Positions 23,152 to 37,037 of a DNA stretch of 64,000 nucleotides are shown here, piece by piece; positions within the stretch are counted from its first letter, which is position 1; each line of letters starts with the position of its first letter. The DNA lies in the NCBI GenBank assembly GCA_017165825.1, contig CM029384.1:13238215-13302214 (forward strand), read 5' to 3'. The notes beneath the pieces are model-generated. The model was not told the DNA's origin, did not search any database, and saw only the letters and a program-made list of their open reading frames with translations. Source of the DNA: Hepsetus odoe (lineage: Eukaryota > Chordata > Actinopteri > Characiformes > Hepsetidae). Both the position numbers and the translations under genes were made by a program.

Positions 23152-23393
23152 AGCAGTGGTGGCCTAGGGTTTAGGGAGTTGGCCCCAGGATTGGAAGGTC
23201 ATGACATTTTGGATCCTGGACCAGTAGGTTACCCTTGAGCAAGGTACCATCCCTGTCACTGCTCCCCAGGCACTGGACATAGCTGCCCCCAGCTGCATGT
23301 GTGTGTAGTGTGTTTAGATTAAAAGCAGTGGATGGATTTTGTTGTGGTTCACTGTGTGCTTTGCTGTGATTCACAATGTCAAGTAGTCTTCCT
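23152..23393 (+). mobile_element. tRNA-derived SINE, tail type B, diverged
   Basis: The start GGAGCAGTGGTGGCCTAG and the block TACCCTTGAGCAAGGTACCA match the other SINEs. The end GTGATTCACAATGTCAAG is a degraded type B tail. The B box region is damaged. The element lies directly after the repeat at 22890-23105. Confidence 0.85.
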
Positions 23394-25054
23394 CACTTCA
23401 AAGTAACTTTGCACAACTTCCTTTTGTTTGTTCGTAAAATGTTGATTAAGTATAAATGACTGATGGATTTTTTTTTAAACAGCTACTATATATTGGTGAC
23501 CTATGATCAAGATCCTATGATCTAGTTACACCCAGACAGCAACCTTTTTGAAGAAAATGAAATAAGTAGCATTACCTAATATTGAGAAGTCCTGATTGGC
23601 AGCCTGGCAGATCCAATTGTATGTTTTCTGTTGATGCTTCATTTTCTATTCATCGAGTGTTTGTTTTCCTTGATACAATGGCATTGCGTTCTCTTAAATG
23701 CTCAGCGTTCACATTTGGAAAAGTTATTTAGGCTATATTTGTTTCCCTCAGCCAAGTATTTATAAGCAAGGGAAGCCTGTGAATACGGTTGAGCTCTCTC
23801 CAAGTTCAGTATGTGCATCCAAGACACTAACACTAAACACAAAAAACATTCCTTTTCTAACAATGCAGCAAACAAAGCATTTTATTTCACATAGCTTGCA
23901 TAGCCAGTGCTGTCAAATAAAGTCATTTAACTGGATCTTGGTGTTATGGTAGGTTTTTTGTCTCATGGAATGAATGAAAGTGCTGAGAATTTTTTTCTTG
24001 CCTTACATTTTTACAACCAAACTTAGGGAAGTGCTGCCCTGAAAGGTTCTATCAGTGGAAATAATGAAAGGAATCTTAAAGCGAACAGTTATTGTTGGGA
24101 ATTTAAATTAGTAAGAGCAGTCACAGTTGTGAATGAGCTTGACTCAAACTGGCACACTCTTTATTACATGTGTCATTTGTGCCTTCTGCATCTTAAGGTG
24201 AAGGATTCTTTGTTCGCTTGCTGTTTGTGCTGGCAGACGTCAGTGAGGCAAGAGTATGCCAGCTTTATTTGGCTTTGAAAGACATGAAACCACTCACGAT
24301 GAGGTCATCCTGTTAGAGACTAAATTCAATTTTCTCAGTGTTATTCTGCTGCATCTCAAACACATGTGTATTTTTTAAGCTATACCTAGATATTTTAAAG
24401 TTTCACTTGATCAGGGTCCATAAATGGCACATCGAGAACCAGCTTTAAACCTCCAGTTGTCTCTTTTGTGTGTGAGCTAATAATGTAATCATGCTTAGAA
24501 AATTACAGTAATTTGCTAGAGGTCATTTCTCCACTAAATTACAGTTTGTTTAATATATTTATACAGGAGCATGTGTGAGGCATTTTGTGTTTTTAACAGA
24601 AGATGTGTCTGTCTCAAAACTAGTACTTTACTGCAATTAGTAACTGTATTTGCAGTTTTCCTTTGGATTTCAAAAACGTATATCTGCTTTAACAGCTATC
24701 TGAGAACCCTCAGCTGTGCTAAATTAGGTTGTACAACATTCAGTATTCAAATGTTTAGTGCCATATGCACCGTAAAACAACCAGTTCCACTGTCCAAAGA
24801 AATTCTTATTAAAAAGTCTCTGTTTGCGTCAACAAAAATCTTGAAATAACTACTTCAGCTGCCCATACAGAAAAAGGGTAACAGTATCAGTCATAAAGTT
24901 GTACTATGACAATGAGTTGTGACAATATGTTTTAACACTTTTGCACAGTGAACAGTAGGTACATGGCAGCAGTAAACAGCATAACATGTACAACATACAG
25001 GGGAAAGCCATACATCCAGCACCTGGAGAACAGATTGTTTGGGATGCTTTGGAG
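23394..25054. other. Unassigned sequence
   Basis: I see no supported gene or repeat. Confidence 0.5.
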
Positions 25055-25145
25055 GTGCTTAAGGGTACCTAAAGGTAACCTACTTGTCTGGGACGCAAAC
25101 CTTTGAACTTCATATTATAGGGCTTAGTCCCTAACCTCTAGGCAG
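25055..25145 (-). mobile_element. SINE head fragment, degraded
   Basis: The sequence AAGGGTACCTAAAGGTAACC through CCCTAACCTCTAGGC matches the reversed head and body of the SINE family in order, with many changes. The tail is absent. Confidence 0.6.
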
Positions 25146-25224
25146 TAGACACATTTCTGACTTATTACAGTGTTTAACCATCATGGTGGGAATATTATGT
25201 CCTATTAAAAGTCCTTGGGTGAGA

Positions 25225-25300
25225 CTCTTAACTCTACATCTGTAATGTGAGTTCATTGTAAGTTGCTCTGGAAATGATATTCTGTTAAATGCATAAATGC
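25225..25300 (+). repeat. Fragment of a common teleost repeat (TAAGTTGCTCTGGA type)
   Basis: The stretch TGTAAGTTGCTCTGGAAATG, then CTGTTAAATGCATAAATG, resembles the 3' end of an abundant teleost repeat. A possible counterpart lies at 36836-36960 in the other orientation. Confidence 0.4.
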
Positions 25301-26089
25301 ACATCAAGTGTTTTGGAGTAGAATGGATATTTGGATTTCTTCTCACTGCAATTACATGTGTGGGTGTGCTTGAGAGTGGAATATGACATAGTCTTTGGGT
25401 GACTCATACTCTAAGGAAATCAGGTATCATTTCCCTGCCACTCCCTAATCCAAGTCCATTTGCTCTATATGTACCAGAGCTTGGCAATAAAGGCAAGGTT
25501 TTCTAATGTCTCTCCACAGTCTAACTGCCCTCCAGAGAGAGGAAGAGCGATCAGGCGCAACTTGGAAATGAAGGCCCGTATCGATTGCGCAGTCACATCC
25601 AACTCCCTCTATTTCTCGTATTTTGCTGGATTAAAATTGAGTTGTTGTTTTGCACAGATAACTGGCATGAATATGCCAGTGTTTTTATGACCAAATCAGA
25701 TTAACTTTTAGAAAAGCTCATTATCAGTAGGTTATTGATGAGGTCGTGTAAAGGTCTTGAGAAATTGATAAACTTAAACTGAAATTATATTAAATAAATC
25801 TTTTGCATTTTGTAGAACTGAGTGACAATTATCTTTTTAAATAGATAAAAATGCCATTTATCCATAGCGTTTTACTGTTTATTTACAGTTTTTTAACATA
25901 TTGGTACAAAATAAAGATATTATTGTAATTATTGAAATTTAGCATAAGCCATTTTTCCTCTAATATGTTGTTCTTTAAATTAAAGAATTCCCATTAATTC
26001 CCTTTCAGGACATTCTAATTTTCATCCCAGTCCCTCTGTGTTAACAGTTTCAAAGGATTGTATTTTGTTTGTAAAGCACCCAGTGACCT
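25301..26089. other. Unassigned sequence
   Basis: No supported gene. A short GC-richer block at 25519-25620 follows an acceptor-like TCTCTCCACAG but has no recognised protein match. Confidence 0.45.
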
Positions 26090-26176
26090 ATATTAAGTCA
26101 TTCAAGCAGAACAAGGCCATCCAACTTGAGGCATGAAGCAGTTCAGAAACAGGTCCAGATGATTGCAGATGATTAG
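26090..26176 (-). repeat. Copy of an unclassified repeat also at 37264-37355
   Basis: The reverse complement shares blocks such as GATTGCAGATGATTAGG, CTTCATGC and GTTCTGCTTGAA with 37264-37355 in the same order. The relation to the Tc1-like end at 37038 suggests it derives from a DNA transposon. Confidence 0.45.
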
Positions 26177-26339
26177 GTAAGTAATTAGTACTGGTAATGC
26201 TGAAAACTGAGCTGTTTGAACCCTTTTCTAGGCACTTTCAAGCCTGTTGCAGTACAACATTTGTTCCCATTTCTTTTATTTAATCTTCTCAACATGCCAA
26301 AGATAAGATCATTTGATAGGCATAAAACATTATTTATGC

Positions 26340-26480
26340 AATCTCCAATCCACCTGATGTGCAGATCTTTGGACATTGGGAGGAAACCCATGCAGGCATG
26401 AGGAGAACATGCAAACTCCACACAGAAAGGACCAGGACCCTGCAGAGGAATCGAACCCAGGACCTGCACCACCACCCCAC
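26340..26480 (-). mobile_element. tRNA-derived repeat (GTTTGCATGTTCTCC type), fragment
   Basis: Reversed copy of the family at 22890-23105. It contains CAATCCACCTGATGTGCAG, GAGAACATGCAAACTCCACA and the B-box complement GGAATCGAACCCAGG. Confidence 0.7.
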
Positions 26481-29400
26481 CTGAACAAATACTAAAAGAG
26501 CATTTTAGTATTTCAGCATTTTACTTTCCTCTGAGCCTTAGATGACCTGGAAATAAATGTTATAATGTGATTTCCTTGCTAAACATAAAGAAATCAGGGA
26601 TGGTTATATAACCTTTGGAAGGTTTGTTTTTTGCAGTATTTATTTGTAAGTAATGGAATTTTGTTTTTGAACTTTTTTATTGGTATTTTATTCAGCAGTC
26701 AAAACGTTTTATCACAGATAAAGGCTCTCAGTAATTGCTATAAAATCATGGCCAAATGATTTTTTGCTTTTTTCAGTTTTACAGCACAGTCAAATCAGAG
26801 AAGAGCTCAGCAGATATGATCTGTGCCCAACCTATGTGACCATAGTACTTTCTAATACAAGAAACTGAACCAACATAGTGAATCTAAAGATCAGTAAAAA
26901 GCAAGAACACCATAATACAATTTTCAAACTGTCCCAGTGTTGCCATCATGCCAAAACCTCATAACTTTTACAGACCATTTGAAAGCATGAATATGTCATG
27001 AAGAGCTTATACAAATAAGCCTATTATACTTGTATTATATCTCAATTTTGTGTTAACTTTCTAGGTACAAGTTACATAAAGTTATGCTGAAGAAGCTTAA
27101 AACAACACAAATTTTATTTTAGAAGTTCAGGGCATTATTCATGTCTTCAATTACTCGAAGTGGCAAAAGCACAAGAACAGCTGGGCTGCTCTACATGTTA
27201 TTCGGCAGTGTGGTGATAAATCATGTCCATTTATCTTCCTTTAAATACCACAGATATGACATGAATCTCAGTCCAGAAAGGGTGGGCTGTCAGATTGTTG
27301 AATCACTGACTAAGTGTTAAAGAATTCAAAATCGAACTTCTCACCTGACAGTGATTTTCCAGTCCTCCCCACTTTCTCTTTTTATGTCCCCCCAAAAATT
27401 CATCCTGGAGATTATAAAGATTACATGTCTTTTAAAATGGTCCAAGTGATCAATTGTGCTTTTGGTTAGAGGAAAATCTCTAGTTAGACCTTCTTTCGCC
27501 TTGATCCCATTCTCCCCTCATGTTGTTTCTTGTCCAGCATGTTTCATGTCCAACATTTTTTTTTTTTGCATTTTTATTCCCCCTCAGAGATCCATTTTTG
27601 ACATATGTGTGGTTTTATTCACCAAAATGGCTGTAATTCATTTTTAGAAGACCATTCCTTTATCCTAAAAATCGAACAGGCTCTTTATGTTACTGTAACT
27701 TTAAATCTGATATTTGTGAATTATTTCTTTTCTATTTGGCAATCTGGCCTGTACTGTTTGTGCGATGCAACCAGACAAGTCTTATGAAATATATAAAAAC
27801 AGAAGAAATTTGTAAATGCATTTTCGCAGCATCTCACTTCAGTTCCCCTCATTTTTATTGAGCTTGTTCCATCACTCTTGCACTCTTGCACTTTAGGGTC
27901 TATATTAAATGTATGTTGCATATTTATCAGGTATCACAGCCTTTCAAATGGCTTTGGTTTATATTTTTTTCTTTATAAATGTACTTACCGAAGCAAAGAA
28001 ACTGTTTAAAAAAAGGCATTTTAACGTGTACTTTTTATAAAAATTAGAAACTATTTTGGAGGAGACAAAAACATCCTGTCATCAAACACCTGATTACTTT
28101 GGGATTCTACGTTTGCTTTTTGGAATGGTGACACATGCTCCCTAAGAGTTACTGTGATGTGAATTACACATTTGTTGTGAAGCGGGCTGTACTCTGCTTT
28201 TCTTCCACCGGCTATTTCCAGTGCTCCTGCCTCTCCAGGCCCATCCATCAGCAGCTGGGGACTCCTCTCCGCTGGCTTCCAGGAAACTCCTCCTTTCATT
28301 CCCCTTTACTTTTTCATGCCTTTCTATTTATCGTTCTGTTCATCTACAGGCCCAATTTTGTCGTTCCTTGGTGTGTAATATTTATGTGTGCTGGAGGATG
28401 TTTATGGAATACCTTTATTAGTGGAGCCTTCTAGATGAAGGTCATTTGTCTTTGTTTTTGTGTTCACTGGAAGTTATTTACATGCTGATGAATGCAATCA
28501 GAGAGGCTCATATTTAGCTCCCCGAGGCATTTTCTTGATGGTTTTTGGACATTGCCCAACTATTCAGAATGGAGACCTTTATCAATGAAAAAAACTACAC
28601 TGTACACTTTCTATTTATATTCATTTTCTTTCCAACCTGTCTGCCCTGAGATTTGGTATAAATGTCAGAAAAATGTAGCATTTGTCCGATTCTATTATTT
28701 TAACTTAAAGTCCTTGTGCTCTATCACACATTCATTAACTTCAGTTTCTGTTCTTTAGTCTGGACGCATCCTCTTTTTTAAAACTTTTTTAAAGAATTTT
28801 TTTGAAACCGTGGACTAGCCTTTTCCTATACAATTAAGCAGAATATATAGATTATTAATGTTCAGAATAGAAGAGTTAGGTTTTTTTGATCATCTAGCCA
28901 AAAGAAAAAACTTAATCAGCAGGACAGTCAAACGTCATTTTTCTCAACCATTTATGAACCGAGAATTTTTGTCAAGCTTTCAAGATAAAAGTAAAAAATT
29001 TAAGACAATCTTCTTAAGATGTAGCTCGATTATGAGTGTCCAGCATGAGTTTGTTGAGTTTTAACGTTTTATTAGCCATGTGTGTATGGGTGTTCTCCAT
29101 ATGGCCCAAATACTGAAAAAAACATTCCAGTTAGCTGCCAAGAAGAAAATCATTTTATGTTTCCCGTCAGGCCTGGCTCTGCAATCCAGAACATAGTTCC
29201 CACAAACACGAGCTTTCCACCTAGACATGAAAACCATTAGAGCGTTCTGCTCTGAAATGTCTGTGAAAAAATGGGAAAAAAGTCGATGGGAAAAAATAAC
29301 AGCTTTCTCTGACCAGTTCCGGCAGGGAAACCCTCTTAAGATTATTCTCTGGCCTGGCCCGTGGAATAATGTTGTAGTGCGTCACGCAGGAGATTGGAGG

Positions 29401-32400
29401 AGATCCACGGTGAGCCAGTTCATCTCTTATCAGTCTTCTTGTTAGACTTTGGCCTTTTTAGTGCTTTGGTCTAATGCCTTTTTTGAATATCCTCACCATG
29501 ACGTTATATCAATACGCACACTTCCTGTTTTGTGTGAGTTCCTTGAAAATACAAGTTTACATTTTCACATAATTTTATGTTTACATTGCTGTGATATGCC
29601 TGACATACCACGCCCCTCCACCCATGAATGTAGAATAATAATAGCAACTTGTCTAACCATACTCTCCATACTGCAGTTATGAATTTTTTCAAGAAATTAA
29701 GGTCCAAGCATGTTATTCTAACACAGAACAACAAAATAATCCACCAGCCTGAAGTTTCAAAATTCTAGTGCACTAGACTGCTACTTACAGCGGTGTTGTC
29801 TAGTACATGGGCACATTAATTTTGCTTGCTTTTAATTAATATTACTTATCTACAATGAGTTCACAAGCTGCACGTTATTTCTGTTTTTAACATCATTCAG
29901 TGTTGTTGTAAATATGGGCCATCGTTATTTTATTAATGTTGCCTTATTTATGCTGTAAAGAATTATTTTTAAAAAATTCTGATGTACTGTTTCCATGGTG
30001 ATTTTTGTATTTAAAAACTATTTACATTATCAGTCATTGGTGCAGCAGAGCATCTAAAAATATTCCCCAGAAACTCATTTAAACAGTAAAAAACTTAAAT
30101 GTAGATTTACTTGCAGAGGAGATGTGCCACCTCAGAAAACACTATCATTTAAATGAAGGCACTTTTTAAATATCTTTTCTAGATTAATGTTGTTTAGCTA
30201 AGAACATGACATTTCAGACCATGAGATTGAAGTCCAGGTATGGTTGCAATTGCAAGCTGTTTAAGCTACTGTGTTGCAGATTTGTAGACCAAATAAACTA
30301 TGGCAGATGATCAGCAGTTGGTCTTGTAGTGATGGAAAACACAGTTGAGGTTAATGAAGCGTTTCTTACAAACTGTCCATATGAAGCATCCAACTTTGTG
30401 AATCATATTTTTTCTCTTCAAGACAGGAACTGGGGAATGACTTGAACTGAGCATCCAGAAATATTGTGTAAGTGTTGCAGCTATGACCTAATCCATCTTC
30501 ATAAACTGCAGGGGCCCAAACTCTGAGACCACATTTGTAAAAATGTCATGTAAACCTAGAAACAACAGAAAGTTTTAGAATAATTGAAAAAAAAAAATCA
30601 AATGAAATAAACAAAATGAATAAAATGAAATGAAGACATTTAAATGTAGAAGAAAGGCTACCACTGATAATGTTAAGCACTTTTTTAAGGTCTCGTGTTA
30701 AAATGTGTGTTGAGACGACATCAGATGATTCTTGTCTGCTTCAGTTTGTTGTCATGGAAGCAAAAATAGAACACTAAGAACAGCTGAAACTGCTGTAAAT
30801 GTGTCAATGATTCTATTTTACACTCAGATTGACTAAAGGATTTTTGATGATGTAATTTGCAATTAAAAAGTTTGTATCGAGATAGTAAATAAATAGATGT
30901 TTCACTGGTGGTTACTGGTAACTGTAACTTAATTCTGCAACATAATTTATAAATCCTTGGTTCCGTCTGTGTATCCTGTACAATCCTGTACAACTGCAAG
31001 TAAATAATGCTTTGAAAGTGTATTAGCTTCCACAGACAATGATCTGCTAAATAAATTTGACAAGGCTGTTATCACAGAACAGCTAAAGCCTCTGAGAAAA
31101 AAATATTCTTACTGCTATGGTTTAGGAGGGGGGAGGTTATCTTTTTGGTTCCTGGGCTTTGCTCTCTCTCTCTTGCACTCATTTTCATAGCCATTTGTCC
31201 TTATTAGCGACATGGGGGGCTTAGGGTCTCACAGGGCGAAAGGCTGGGAAGCACCTTGGACAGGTCATGCAAAAGATCAGGAGCAAGGATGCAATTATTT
31301 ATAGCCTCTTATTGGGTATAAAGGAAGACATGGAAGATGAGTGTGTAGTTGTAGTAATGTAGCTTCCTTCATTACTCTCATCTTTTTTTTTTATAAATGT
31401 AAGTAAGTAAATGTATGCAGAATATACATTTGCTCATTAAATGCAATATCATATAGACTTTGTGAATACGTCAACATTCATTTCTCAAAAAGGAGGCTTC
31501 CAATGTTTTTTTAAACACAATCACTAAAATACCTGAACATTATTGGACAATGTTTCGAACAGATGCTTCAGCATAAGAAAATATCCAACTGCATTAGATC
31601 ACTTCCCATGTTAACACTTGACTTGAAATCTTCAATCAAAATAAATAAAAAAACAAACAAACAAAAAAATGTGCATGTAAACCAATCCAGTGTGTGGTGT
31701 CTGTGACATCACAAAAACAGTGCGTTCAAACAGGATGAAGCTGTGTTTCTATATAAATACTGTGCAAACTTTTTTTAAACAATGAGCTTCAATGAAAGGC
31801 GCCCTTTAAAGGCTCCCCAGGCTTCATGAGAGTTATAAATATGGTTCAATCCCATCTATCAAGAACCTTTAGAACTGTGAGAGACCCAGGTGTTCAGTGA
31901 AATCTTAACTTATAAAAAACAAGATAAGTAGGACATTGTTGTGTGTATAAAAAATGTAATGTGTTTTTCTTAGTGAATTGCTTCATCTGTTTCACTTTAA
32001 GAAGTCATTTGAAAAGAATGATTCATTCACAAAGTCACCACACAACTAGCTTCCAGTCCCAAGCCGTTTTGTTTTTGACAACAATATTTGTGGGAAGACA
32101 TGCTTCCTTTAATGTGCAGTGTTCTGCTGAAGTTTGTGTACGTTAGTAACATTGTGCAAAACCCTGCAACTGTATTTAACTGTGTATCTTTCTGCATGAA
32201 CAGCCGTGTGGTTTTACAGACGACTCTGCCACGTGTTAAGGAGAGCACTTAGCGCTGCCTAATGGGTGTGTGACTCAAGAGTGATTCAAGGAACCGTTGT
32301 GTAAGGTGAGCTTATGGTAAGAACAAGCAGTTCTAATAGATCATACTCTGAGACTCTGAATCAATGTTTCCCATCTGAATACAGTGAGCTAGGCTGAGCC

Positions 32401-32742
32401 TAAATGAAAAGAACCAGCCCACCATCTCCCTCCCCTTGGCGTCTATCTCTGACCCCTGTGTCTTTCTCTCTTCAGCTCATTCTGTGTGTCCTCTGCCTCT
32501 GTCCAAGTCTGGTCAATTGGAAAATGTTTATGTTGGCCACATGCTTGGTTTCTGACTTATGCTGAAAACACCACAGTTTGTTTGGAGAAAAACACGCCGA
32601 GGAATATGTTAGGCTTTTTCCTCTCACAAAAGCACATCTGTTTAGAGGAGATCTGCCAGTATCTAAACACACGTGTCAGGGTCTCAGTATCCCTCTCAGT
32701 TTCACTGCTATTCAGCCTCCTTCGTACTTCAAGCCCACAGAG
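26481..32742. other. Long unassigned stretch, AT-rich
   Basis: I see no supported gene, RNA or transposon over about 6.3 kb, which makes it the emptiest part of the window. Relatively GC-richer patches at 28130-28290 and 29220-29420 stand out from the background but show no splice-bounded coding frame. Confidence 0.5.
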
Positions 32743-32743
32743 G

Positions 32744-32774
<31 letters not shown>

Positions 32775-32785
32775 GTCTCTCTCTC
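32743..32785 (+). repeat. (CT)n microsatellite
   Basis: CT repeat with GTCT interruptions. It produces Ser/Leu-rich false frames on the plus strand. Confidence 0.85.
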
Positions 32786-33295
32786 GGTCAGTCAGTCTGC
32801 CTCTCTATGCTGTTTTCATTTTCTATTCTTGTCTCTTTCTCCAGTCTCCAATATTCAACATACATTTGTATGCAACTGTTTAAAAACCCACTGTCAAATG
32901 ACATGTTCTATTTAGAAGTACACATCCTCTACAAACTCAAATATCGAACTGTCCAGCCATTTTTATTGCACATTTATTTATTTGCTGTGAACATCCAGGA
33001 TGGGCCATAACTTAAGCAACAAACAAACGGTATTTGTGCATACTCTCCTTAAAAAAGGTCATAAAATGTCCCTGGGATCGTACCCCTCACATCACAGGGG
33101 TAGAACCTTCAAAAATACTTCTTCAGTACTTTTAGTAAGGGAACAAAATTCCACCATATTCCATTGCAGATACACTTTTTTAATCTGCACTCACTTCACA
33201 CACTTTGTTCTGACTTCAGGCTTTCCACAAATAAGTACAGATAAGTCCCCTGACACTGTAATTAAATGCGCAAAGAAATGTTCTCTTTACATGTA

Positions 33296-33847
33296 CAGTA
33301 CTGTGCAGAAGTTTTAGGCAGGTGTGAAAAAAAGCTGTAAACAAAGAATGCTTTCAGAAATGGAAGTGTTCATCATTTATTTTCATCAATCAACAAAATG
33401 CAGTGAATGAACAAAAGAGAAATCTAAATCAAATTAATATTTGGTGTGACCACCCTTTGCCTTTAAAACAGCATCAGTTCTTCTAGGTACACTTGCACAC
33501 GGTTTCTGAAGGAACTCGGCTGGTAGGTTGTTCCAAACATGACTGTGTTTCAGCCTCCGTGTGACATTGATGATCATCAGCACCTGTTTGGTAAAACTGG
33601 TTGATCATACACCGACTATAATCCTACAGAATCCCTGACTTTGTACAAGTGTACCTAGAAGAACTGATGCTGGTTTGAAGGCAAAAGGTAGTAACACCAA
33701 ATATTGATTTGATTTAGATTTTTCTTTTGTTCGCTCACTTTGCATTTTGTACATTGATAAAAATAAACAATCATTATTTATATTTCTGAAAGCATTCTTT
33801 GTTTACAGCATTTTTTCACACGTGCCTAAAACCTTTGCACAGTACTG
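33296..33847. mobile_element. Fold-back Tc1-like element
   Basis: The ends CAGTACTGTGCAGAAG and its complement mark the same family as 2096-2767. The flanks are TA on the left and CA on the right. The left arm encodes, on the minus strand, the C-terminal end of the transposase (around the SVPRR and KAKGGHTKY region). The right arm carries the same C-terminal end on the plus strand. The centre therefore joins two inverted copies of the gene end, with TTCTAGGTACACTTGCAC on the left answering GTACAAGTGTACCTAGAA on the right. No start or catalytic region is present. Confidence 0.85.
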
Positions 33848-36835
33848 CACTTACTTTAAACAATCAATAAAGGTGAGAGAAATATAGAAAGCTACATTAC
33901 TATGTCTACATGCTCATCTCTAAAGTTACTCTCATGACTGTTCTTAAAAATCACTTGAGTTGATGCCTGAAAAGTAAAGAGTTCAAAAGTTCCAGAGACT
34001 TTAAAACATATGACAATGTAATTCATTTATTTCATCATTGCACAACAATACTGTATTTCCTCAAGGCTGGGCTGATTAATAAAATATAGTGAATGGAGCT
34101 GTTTTTTTTTCTCTCCCATGTGTATGATCAATCATACAAAATACATGCAAGTGAATACATTTTTTTTTTTTTTAATTATGGGACTTTGGTTCCGTTTTCA
34201 TCTCTTCTGCACAGGTGAATACAACTCATTTATAGAAACATTTGTAAAAATACGGAATGATAAATTTCTAACATTGAATTAACAATTTCTCACATTATAG
34301 TTGCTGTTTTATTTGATTTTATAGCTACATTTAAACAGAACATACTGACAAAAGTTTTAAAAATGGCAATGAATCAGCTTTATGACTGCCTCTCTACTAA
34401 AACTACTGCTAGTATTTGTTGTTTGATACAGAATAAAAGCACATTTCAGTTTCTTTTTCGGGGAGCCTGGTGCCTCCTATCTTGCTATTTAGCAATGACT
34501 GTGAAGCAGAAACACATGAACAATGTATTGCAGTTGTTTCAAATTTTTGTATTTTATATAAAGATACATATTAAACATAAAACTCCTTTGCAAAACATGT
34601 TTACATTGTCCACTTGGAAAATGTCCAAACAAGTAAAATGTAAATCTGTGAATGTCTTTTTTTTTCTAGTGGCTAGGATGAAGAGTGGGTATAAATGTTT
34701 CAACTACTTTCAAAATTACAGTTTCGTCATTATTTTAAATATTTAATCACTGTTTGGCACCAATATACTGCTGCCCCATTTAAAAAAAAAAGTATTTACT
34801 TTTTTTCTTACAGTGTTCTGATCCTCTTCTTACTGAAAAGGACTTGACTTTACAGAATAGTAAAACAAAATAGTGGAATGCTAGTATCTAAAGAGAAACT
34901 CAGTGGTGCTGAATCTTTTTGTTCTACTTGCGCTCATTAAAACCTGAGTCTGAAACAGAACGTAAGTAGTGTCTGGCTTGGCTCAAACTGTGTGTAGCTG
35001 TGCCAAGACTGTAATCCGCTGGAGTGGAATGTTAGCAGAACACATTTGTCTCTAAATGTGTGCTTTTATTAGGCCATAATTGTCATTTGTTCCATGGGCC
35101 AAGCTCATAACTGTTTGGATGGGTTTCTGGTAAATCTGATTCGTGGCTTGGTCATTGATCCAATCACAGACTAGCTCTTCTTTCTCTTTTATTTGCAATT
35201 TCCGTGCCGTTCTTTATACCCAGTAACAGGCTATAAATCATTGCATCCTTGTTCTCGACTCTTTGCAGATAAATAAATGAAAATGGGCAGAACATACAAA
35301 AACACAATTACGAAGCCATTAATAATATGGAGAAATGGAGAGCAGGTGCCATGTGATTTGGCTTATGATATGCACATGTAACACAATATATTTTACATGC
35401 AGTAACAGTAGGGCGATGTTTTGCACAATTAATGTGAGGTGGTTGATCAAGAGCTTGACTAGGTACTAGGCTGATTCTCTTGTTGGGGCTGAGAATGAGT
35501 CTACTCATTATGCAACATACATAACAAAGTACATAATGCAAAATAAGCAATAAAGACACCACAGCATGCATTATAATGAATATGGTTTTCAACTGACTAA
35601 AACTGCAGCTTATATGATAATATAATAACCATTTGCATGCAGACCCATCAACTAATGGTATCATTGAGAATCACTGAAATTAAAAAGGTTAAAAAGAGAA
35701 ATAAGCTTAATTAAAAAAAAAAAAAAAAAGTTAATTGATCAAAAGACAGCAGTATTAATAAAGGAAGATGTTTTCTGCCAAAACATTCTACAGCAACATA
35801 ACTCCATTCTGCTTCAGGAAACAGAGTTTACGAAATGGGCACGTTTGCACAAATTGTGGTCAGTATGACAGCAAACTCTCCGGCGCATCTTATCACACAT
35901 TTCAGTTGATCCTGAGACTTTATGCAGTTGCTCTGATGATAATTGTTTTTAGAACATGTTCTGAACATGGTTTCTTCTGCCTTTCCTTAAAAAATATTTC
36001 AACTATATGACCATGACCATTTTTTGTGGTTGAGCATTGGAATGTTGCATTGCTCTCTCTCAAATACATATGCACAAGAAGGCCTAGGCTAAGCAGCATG
36101 CTTACAGGTTAAATGTAGCTAGTTAAAAAGGTAAATGGCTGCTCCATCATCCATTAATCAAATCATCTGAATTATTTGAGAAATATATCCTACACGCATC
36201 AGATCTCAGATCTTTAGTCAGATCTGCCTTGTAAACCAGTAAACCTCAGCTATTACTTACCCCCAATAAATTAGGCAATTTACACAAAAATTGTAATTAT
36301 TTACAAGCAATTAATTAATCATTTGTCTACAAAGGACCTGTGACTAAAGTCCAAATGGTTGTTTGTTAAACATAATTCAGGGTCTTCCAGTTTGGGAGAG
36401 AACGCAGAGAATGCATTTCGTTCATAAATGTTTAAAAATATACTTTTATAATGTTTTTTTAGTATTGGGTTTTGTGCTTCTTGCGGCTGTGAGTGCAGTA
36501 TTATACTTTGTGATGCACAGAACCCATATTACTGAATGCAGATGTGATATGAAGTGATCTTGCACTGCAGGGGACTGTCATAGTGCTTATTCAGGCTGGG
36601 CTGAGACGCCTGTGGGTTTGGTGTTTTTACAGCCGCAGGATAATTTCCGCAGCATGCTTCCTTTGGGAGCATTTTGTGCAGTTTGGCCTCTGCTTCCTTT
36701 TCAATATGACAAGCTCAATGTAATTTACTTCTGCTGACAGTGCAATTTAAACCTCATGGAGCAGTCCACCATTGTACAGAACATATGGGTGCAGAAAGTA
36801 TTGTATTTCACCTCAGAGAAGGGTAGAGTAGTACA
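33848..36835. other. Unassigned sequence
   Basis: No supported gene or mobile element. It contains short T and A runs (34160-34173, 35714-35730). Confidence 0.5.
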
Positions 36836-36960
36836 TTTACATTTACGGCATTTACGGCATTAAGTGCCATCTATTAACAAACTGTTAACAAGTTCAATCC
36901 ATTTAAAATGATCACAAGGATGAAGAATGTAAGACACAGAGTTTGAGATTAAATGTGTTT
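36836..36960. repeat. Fragment of a common teleost repeat (ACATTTACGGCATTTA type)
   Basis: The start CATTTACATTTACGGCATTT resembles a repeat that is very common in fish genomes. The body is degraded. Confidence 0.4.
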
Positions 36961-37037
36961 GTGATATCGTGCACCAGTCAACTTCACCAGAGAAAAACAT
37001 TTTTAAGTTCTGTAAGTTCAGAATATAAAATTATATA

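Noticed and set aside
25519..25690. Coding exon after the acceptor-like TCTCTCCACAG
   Set aside because: No donor of matching quality, no recognised protein, and the frame becomes hydrophobic random sequence before its stop.
32486..33010. 174-codon plus-strand frame as a gene
   Set aside because: Its middle is the CT microsatellite, the rest has no motif, and there is no splice or homology support.
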